Made by a program: the position numbers and the translations under genes. Shown here one piece after another: positions 58,317 through 64,000 of a stretch of 64,000 nucleotides of DNA. Source of the DNA: Areca catechu (Eukaryota > Streptophyta > Magnoliopsida > Arecales > Arecaceae); the NCBI GenBank assembly GCA_021397845.1, contig CM038051.1, positions 12,431,827-12,495,826 on the forward strand, in the 5' to 3' direction. The notes beneath the pieces were generated by a model that was given only the letters and a program-made list of their open reading frames with translations, did not search any database and was not told the origin of the DNA. Position 1 is the first letter of the stretch. The number at the start of each line of letters is the position of its first letter.

Positions 58317-60500
58317 CTACGGGACTTCAGTTGGAGTGGCTGGGTTAATGACCGCCCTCGCCTCAGCCTCCAGTGCAGCATTCGCCCCTGCTTCGGCCTC
58401 TGAAGAGGGGGCCTCCTCTCCATCAATGCCGTCAACCAGGTCCGGGACGAGGTCATCCAGGCCTTGGAGGGTGAAGGCCTGGTCCACCTTCTTTTTGCAA
58501 TCTACGAACTCCTTGTGGAACACATCGAGGACTGCCTCCCGCACCTCGTCGACAAAAGTGTTCGAGGCCTTGAACTTGGGGATGACTTTGGTCGCTTCCT
58601 TCTTCGCAGCCTCCATAAGCGCCACCAATGTCGTGGCCTTCTCCTCCACTGCAGTAGCCTGGGCCTCCGTCGCATTGAGTTGCTTCTGGAGGGTCTATGC
58701 TCACCCCTCCAGACGAGCCACTTCAAAGGCGGAGTGAGCCCTCTCCTCTTTTAGGCGATCAACCTCCTCCCGCTTCTTCTCCAGAGCTGCCTCGAGCTCT
58801 TCTCCCCTATTCTCCAGGTCCACTGCCATGGTCCTGGAGCCAGCCAGTTCAGTCTGGAGACCTTTTGCCTGGCCCTCCAGGTCGTGCACCCGATCGGCCA
58901 GGGCTCGGGCCTCCGCCTCTGTGGACTCCGTTCGCTTGCAGAAGCTGGTATCTCGCCGGGCTAACACCAGGCAGGAGTTCTGGACGAGAAGGACATCAGT
59001 GGCCATCTACAGTAATGAAGGAAAGAAGGTCAGTCAAATTCGCATAAACAAAGAAAAAAAACTAAGGAACTTACCGATAAGAGCTGGGGGAACAAGCCAG
59101 AGATGACCGACCCTAGCGGTTTGCCACCGCTCTCCCGGCAGTCGCGGGGCTGGATGATGAACTCCAGCATCCTTTCGGCCAGCCCGGAGTCGAGGGTGAC
59201 CATGGCATTCGATGGCACCAACATCGACACCTTGGTCATCCCAGGGCCTGGTGCCACGGAAGGCACCGCCGGGCCTGGTGCCACGGAAGGCACCGCCGGG
59301 CCTGGTGTGGTGGATGACGAGGGCCCGGAGGCCATTGGTTAGGTGACGGTCATTTCTGTTGTTGCCAACAGCGTCGGCCTCCCTCTCACCACGACGTTGG
59401 CCGCCACCTCTTCCGCCTCTGGTGATGGCAAGATCTTAATGCTAGGAAGGACCGCCGGAGGGGCCTGCATGGCCCCCTCTCCAGTTGCGGCACTTTTACT
59501 GGGCCCACAGGTCGGGGTCTGGACCACCACTCTAGTTGTGGCCGGGGCTGTTCGGGGCCTCCTCTTGCCCGGCCCAGCGAGGTACTCTCCAACGGGCCTC
59601 CTCTCTACTAGCCCAGTAGAGGACTCTCTAGTGGGCCTCCGCTCTGGCTCTCCACCGAGCCTCTTTTGTAGGTCCTCCCTAGGCCCCGGAGATGTGGGCC
59701 TCTTTTGGGACATCTACCGGTTCTAAACCATAGAGAACCTCATGTCTGTGGAAAGAAGAAAATATTGGTTAGTCACAAGATTGACAAAAAGCCTCACCGA
59801 AAAGAAGCCCAGATTTCGGGTCTTACCTAGGGATCGGACTGGGCTGACCCTGGCATCGAACAAGTTTTGTTTAGTCAGCATATCCCGAAGCGGAGGAACC
59901 TCGGAGATAATAAGCTGGTCGTACACCTCCTTGTCGAAGGGGTCCATCGAGGCATTCCAGTTGGGTGTGCGATCGGGGTCACTTCAGACCCAATCGACTT
60001 CCTCAATTGGGGCAAAGAAGAACTTATTCTTCCATCCTTTGATGGAAATGGGCAAGTCTAGCTTAATGGCCCTCGGGTGGGGGGCCACGAACCACCGAGT
60101 GGTGCTTCAGGATGAAAAGAGCCCTAAACAAAGAAAAACATGTGACAATCCCGTGAAAGTAGCAGAGGATGATGAAGCAAGAAATGGTCCTAACGGTGTT
60201 TAGGGAGAGTTGGGCTGGGACCAATTGGTAGTTATTAAGAAAGGAAAGGAAGAAAGGATGTGGATGGTCGAATCTTGACCAGAAGGAGGAACAACAAGGG
60301 CACCTATGACTATCCTCGTCCGACGAGGACCCCTACGGATTCTAAGGGGAATGTCCTCCTCCTCGCTATCCGAGGAAGGAGGCCTTGGTTGGGATGGCCC
60401 CACCTCATCGAAATGGTCCGGGCGACGGTGCCTCCTATCGGAAGGACTCGTGGTAGCGGAGAAGGAAGGAGATGAAGAAGAAGAAGAAGCACCTAAATCC
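58317..60500 (-). pseudogene. Antisense gene in element B resembling the 'putative gypsy type transposon' family
   Basis: Read on the minus strand: a Ser- and acid-rich N-terminus (60500-60200) is followed by a segment with 'SIKGWKNKFFFAPIEEVDW' (to 59827). That is the core signature I associate with Pfam PF04195 (putative gypsy type transposon). A basic, Pro-rich linker and an Ala/Glu-rich coiled coil (59006-58318, 'EELEAALEKKREEVDRLKEE') come next. Two GT-AG introns are supported because splicing keeps one continuous frame: 59746-59826 (81 nt) and 59007-59074 (68 nt). About six stops interrupt the frame, two of them clustered at 58690-58703. The gene runs opposite to gag-pol, between the 59-bp array and the polypurine tract. 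Function is unknown; antisense extra genes have been reported in Grande-like Tat elements. The N-terminal exon limits are uncertain. Confidence 0.65.
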
Positions 60501-60983
60501 TAACTGATCCCCTTCAGTGCAGGCTAAAGGAGAATGAGGAAGAACAGGAGGATTAACTTGTAGAATGCGTTGGGTCAGGAAGTCGAAATGGGATGAAAAA
60601 GCTCTGGCTCTCCCCTTGCTCCCTCGCTCGAAGGTTCTTTGGGATGGCCAAGGAGAATGGGCACTTTTCAAAAGGCTGGCAGCGTCCCGTCGTATCATAC
60701 CGGTCAAAATGTGTCCTTTCCCCTTCTCTGGCCATCGGATGCTCGCCACGTGTCAAGATCTGCTGGGAGTGGCACTTTGGTCCGTAGAAACCGCTTCGGG
60801 CCAAGCACAATCATCATGCCCCCTGCATCGACTGATGTGGCACCTCCTCATAGGTATGAAGGCACGATCTATGAGCTGTCAGTGATCGATGCATTAAATG
60901 GTGCAGGCTAAATGTCCCTCCACGACATCACACCATAACTCCCTTCTCCCCGAGCCTGAAGGGTCGCAACACGCTCTGGGCTC

Positions 60984-60999
60984 GAGAGTGGGGGGCATC
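60984..60999 (+). other. Polypurine tract of element B
   Basis: 'gagagtggggggcatc' lies immediately before the 3' LTR start at 61000, the expected place for the plus-strand primer. Confidence 0.8.
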
Positions 61000-63900
61000 T
61001 GATATGGTACAACTGCTGACATGGAGCCCGCATCTGACCCAGTTGACAGTCAGGCTGGTAGAAGGCGCCACCTCGATAATGCCACCAGATAAGTGCCGAG
61101 GTCGAGCTCCCAGTCGAGGTCGAGCTCCAGTCCGAGATCGAGCTCCCGTCCGAGGTCGAGCCCCTGGTCAAGGTCAAGCTCCTTGCCTAAGGTCAAACCT
61201 GAGCAAAGATAGGTGGGTTTGATCCCCTCTCGAGCCACTAAGGGAGTGGCTAGGATAGCGACCCTAGCAGGTGGTGTCACCATCCTTATCGGAGCCCCTG
61301 TGTCACTCAAAGAAGTAGCACCTTCTACGGAGGGACACTCCGCTAGGGTATGCCACCTACACCTTCTACAGAGGGACACTCTACCAGGGCATGCTGCCTG
61401 CACCTTCTGCGGAAGGATGCTCCGCCAGGGCACGCCGCCTGCGCCTCCTGTAGAGAAACTCTCCATCAAGACACTGAAGGTGAAAAATATCTATACCTAG
61501 TATACAATATGCAAGAAAACATGACAAAAAGATATGCATTTTAAAACATTTTTAAAGCATGCACAGTGGAGGCCCGGTAGATAGATCTAAACGATCTACC
61601 GATCTGCCTGTAAAAGGATCTAGCATAATGATCTAGCATACATATAACATCAAAGCAAGAAAAACAGCAAATATAAAAATACCATACCTTTATACCAAGA
61701 GAGAAGCAGCAGAAGTGCTGTAAGAATGATGAGGGTGCTCGAGCCACACACGCTTCTGGCCTCTACAGGATATCCACACCTGGGCTCGACTCTGATCAAC
61801 TCCCTTGGAGTGCTAGCTTTTCGGGATCCTTGGCCGATCTTCTTCTTCCAAGAAGACTAGGAGAAGAGCAGGAACCCTTTTCCAAAACTTCTCTTTCCAA
61901 GACCTAGCTAGAGTGCTAAGTTATTCACACCCAATCCCAAAACCTCTCACAGGCCTTCTCTATTTCCTCTCTCAAAGTTTTTCTCAAAATCAACCATTGA
62001 CAACCCCTGAAAATGATGTTCATTTGTAGAGGTAGCAGGGAGAGGGAGAAAGAGGAAGGAGGAGAGATGAGGGGAGAGGATCAAGGCTATACCAAATGGG
62101 TCCAACCCATTAAGGTAAGTATGACTTTCATACCATAAAGCCTTGGAGCCAAAATTGGTTTGAATTCAAAATTCAAACCAGGTCAAAACCTGTCCAAAAA
62201 CCTCTCATGAAATCCTTCCAGAATTTCTGATCGTCACAGGAAGTGTCGACACCCGAAAATTGCCAAGTGTCAACACTTCACCAAGTGTCGATAACTGCAA
62301 AATTCCAAGTATCGACACTTAGAACAAAGTCAATCATATTGACTTCGGGCGACGACAAACGATTCTCAATCATCGATTAGCCACAATATCAGATAGAAAT
62401 CCTCTATGGTATGTGATCCCATAGGTTTGAACATTAAGCCGGCAGCACTGGAACATTTTCAGAACCAATCAAAGTCCACATCTAGCAATGATACCCGACG
62501 TTCGGATAGGTCGAAGATGCAGAGCACCTCACAAGAACCTCTGGCATATGGTTACCGCATAATTCATCCCTTTGACCTCATAATGCTCATGATGACCTAG
62601 GGTTCGACTGTCAACCCTAATTTGGTTTATCCAGATTATGTCTCAACCTCACAAGTTCTGTGACTCCTCACAAGAACTACCCTGGCCAAGGTTTTGCTGA
62701 ATTGAGACATAGTGAGTCATTCACTCCAAACTATTTGGAGAGGTCAATTACATCTTGATCCACCACCGCTCCACAAGTACTTGACTGCACCCAGAAACCT
62801 TCCGTCACTGGATTAGAAATCCAGGTAGTCCGGTACCAAAGTACAGTGAGTTGCTTGCAAGCTGTCATGGTGATCTCAGGTCTGAGGGACACATATACCC
62901 ATATTCCTTTGCGAGCAACCCTTTAGCAGAAAGAAGCTCCGCAGATGGTCACGTTCAGTGAAATGTCATACATTTCACTTGCATGTCACACTAGTGTCTC
63001 CACACTTCTTAGTTAAGAGGACAACTAACAAATACGACATACAACAATCTATACTTGATACATCGTCGTCTTATAACTATGTATCATTTGGTTGTGAACC
63101 AGTTTAAGAACTACCTGATATATTCTCTCTATATCAAACAATGTAGTTCTAAGGAGTCCATCACACAAGAGTTCTTTACAGGAAAATGTAAATATGATTG
63201 ACAGCTAAAATAAATAACTTTTATTTATTAAAAAGAATTCATATACAAATACAAAGATAGCACAACCGTCTACAGCCTAGACGATTGGCTTTGGGACACA
63301 ATTCCCAACAGGCACGTCGTCTACATCCCCTGCGGAGAGGCGCTCCGACGGAGCACCGGGCCTTGCAATATATTGTCGGCACCTTTTTTAGAAAGGCACT
63401 CCATCCAGGGCATCGCACCCTACAACCCACTACCTACACCACCCAGAAAAGGAATGTTTCACCAGGAGTCTCAGACATTGCAGTATCTCCTATCAGGCTA
63501 GTGCTCTATCAGACCCCAGACATGGCAGCACGATGCTCATAAGAGGAAGTGTCATATCGGGGTGTCAGGTCCCATAGCACGCCACTCACACTCATCTCGG
63601 TGGGAATGCGTACTTTACAGTACTTCGCCTGCACTCATCTCAGAAGCTTCCTTCGAGGATTCGTACCTTATCCCCCTCCTCTCAAGGAGGCGAGGACAAA
63701 CCTGCGCTCCGTCCAGAGGAGCCACACCAAGAGAACATCAGATCGGGGCTCTAAGCCCCACCAAATAAAATGCACTTCTATAAGAAGCCCGAAGGGGCCT
63801 TCGGTGAAGGTAAGCGCAAGTACGAGCAAACGAAGAGTAGCCTAGCCAAGGACAGGAGGAACATCCGAAGACTCCTCCTTCCAACTGCTCTAACTTCTAC

Positions 63901-64000
63901 TCTATCTTTTCAACATCCTCTGAACGTACAGACCATTCCGGGCTCTGCGAAGGAGGATCTGTTTTTCTTGATCGTCCACTAACTTGATCATCGGAGTGCC
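61000..64000 (+). mobile_element. 3' LTR of element B, split by an insertion and cut by window end
   Basis: The LTR starts TGATATGGTACAACTG and matches the 5' LTR through 61474. It is interrupted by a 1836-bp insertion (61475-63310) and resumes at 63311 with the 41-bp array tail. It continues to 'cttgatcatcggagtgcc' at 64000; about 120 bp should remain beyond the window. Confidence 0.88.
61475..63310 (-). mobile_element. Solo LTR of a Ty1/Copia-type element nested in the 3' LTR
   Basis: On the minus strand the insertion begins TGTTGGGAATTGTGTCCC at 63310 and ends ...CACCTTCA at 61475, so it has TG...CA termini. The opening resembles LTR starts of plant Angela/WIS-type Copia elements. Flanking pentamers 'gacac' (61470-61474) and 'ggcac' (63311-63315) match at four of five bases, consistent with a 5-bp target duplication. 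No primer site, gag or pol lies inside. It is a solo LTR of about 1.8 kb, left by recombination between the two LTRs of an inserted element. Short frames inside it are not genes. Confidence 0.8.

Larger units (their letters stand above)
50220..64000 (+). mobile_element. Ty3/Gypsy Tat-type retrotransposon B, nearly full length, cut by window end
   Basis: Order on the plus strand: 5' LTR (50220-51591), primer-binding motif, gag, protease, reverse transcriptase, two RNase H domains, integrase, a 59-bp tandem array, an antisense gene, a polypurine tract and a 3' LTR from 61000. The 3' LTR is split by a nested solo LTR and continues past the window. The two LTRs differ at roughly one base in five in their first 100 bp, so the insertion is old. 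All reading frames are broken. The 5-mer 'cctcc' before the 5' LTR is the candidate target duplication. Confidence 0.92.

Overview
This window looks like nuclear DNA of a flowering plant, probably a non-grass monocot; the palm-like impression is inference only. It holds AT-rich intergenic DNA with short plant introns, many LTR-retrotransposon copies, a plastid DNA insertion in the nucleus, a plant-type inositol oxygenase and a plant-only SHAQKYF MYB. I can defend only two intact host protein genes. Much of the rest is transposable elements in different states of decay.

Layout. 1-323 is the 3' end of an LTR. 324-9412 is AT-rich intergenic DNA with a SINE-like unit and two inverted copies of a hAT-type MITE. 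9413-17808 is a minus-strand nest of Ty3/Gypsy Tat-type sequence: an LTR-like fragment, a decayed gag-pol, a 2.4 kb LTR with a large tandem array in U3, and the outer piece of another related LTR. 17882-18143 is a plastid-derived segment (ycf2 5' end and trnI-CAU). A tRNA-Val(UAC) lies at 19134-19205, followed by a CACTA-like end and about 4 kb of AT-rich DNA. 24607-26667 is a complete 11-exon myo-inositol oxygenase gene. 27157-27618 is a tandem duplication. 28785-30213 is a solo LTR of the same family as the 14.8-17.2 kb LTR. 30400-31680 is a LINE remnant. 32.6-34.6 kb holds two further local duplications. 34600-35060 is a GC-rich island that may be the 5' end of a transcription unit. 44135-45747 (minus) is a two- or three-exon 1R-MYB repressor-type gene. 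50220-64000 is a second, plus-strand Tat-type retrotransposon, nearly full length.

The two Tat-type copies share one architecture: gag with a zinc knuckle, an aspartic protease, a reverse transcriptase, a gypsy-type RNase H followed by a second RNase H, then integrase. Only the 50-64 kb copy still has its 3' part. There a 59-bp tandem array is followed by an antisense, intron-containing gene resembling the 'putative gypsy type transposon' family, then a polypurine tract and the 3' LTR. That 3' LTR is split by a nested solo LTR of Ty1/Copia type. Both copies are dead, with many stops that look like C-to-T decay, and their LTRs are strongly diverged.

The parts most worth a second look are the antisense gene inside the retrotransposon, the hierarchical U3 arrays (three ~61-bp subunits per ~184-bp unit) with different copy number in two LTRs, the in-frame 75-nt optional intron in the MYB gene, and the hAT MITE pair with one perfect 8-bp target duplication.
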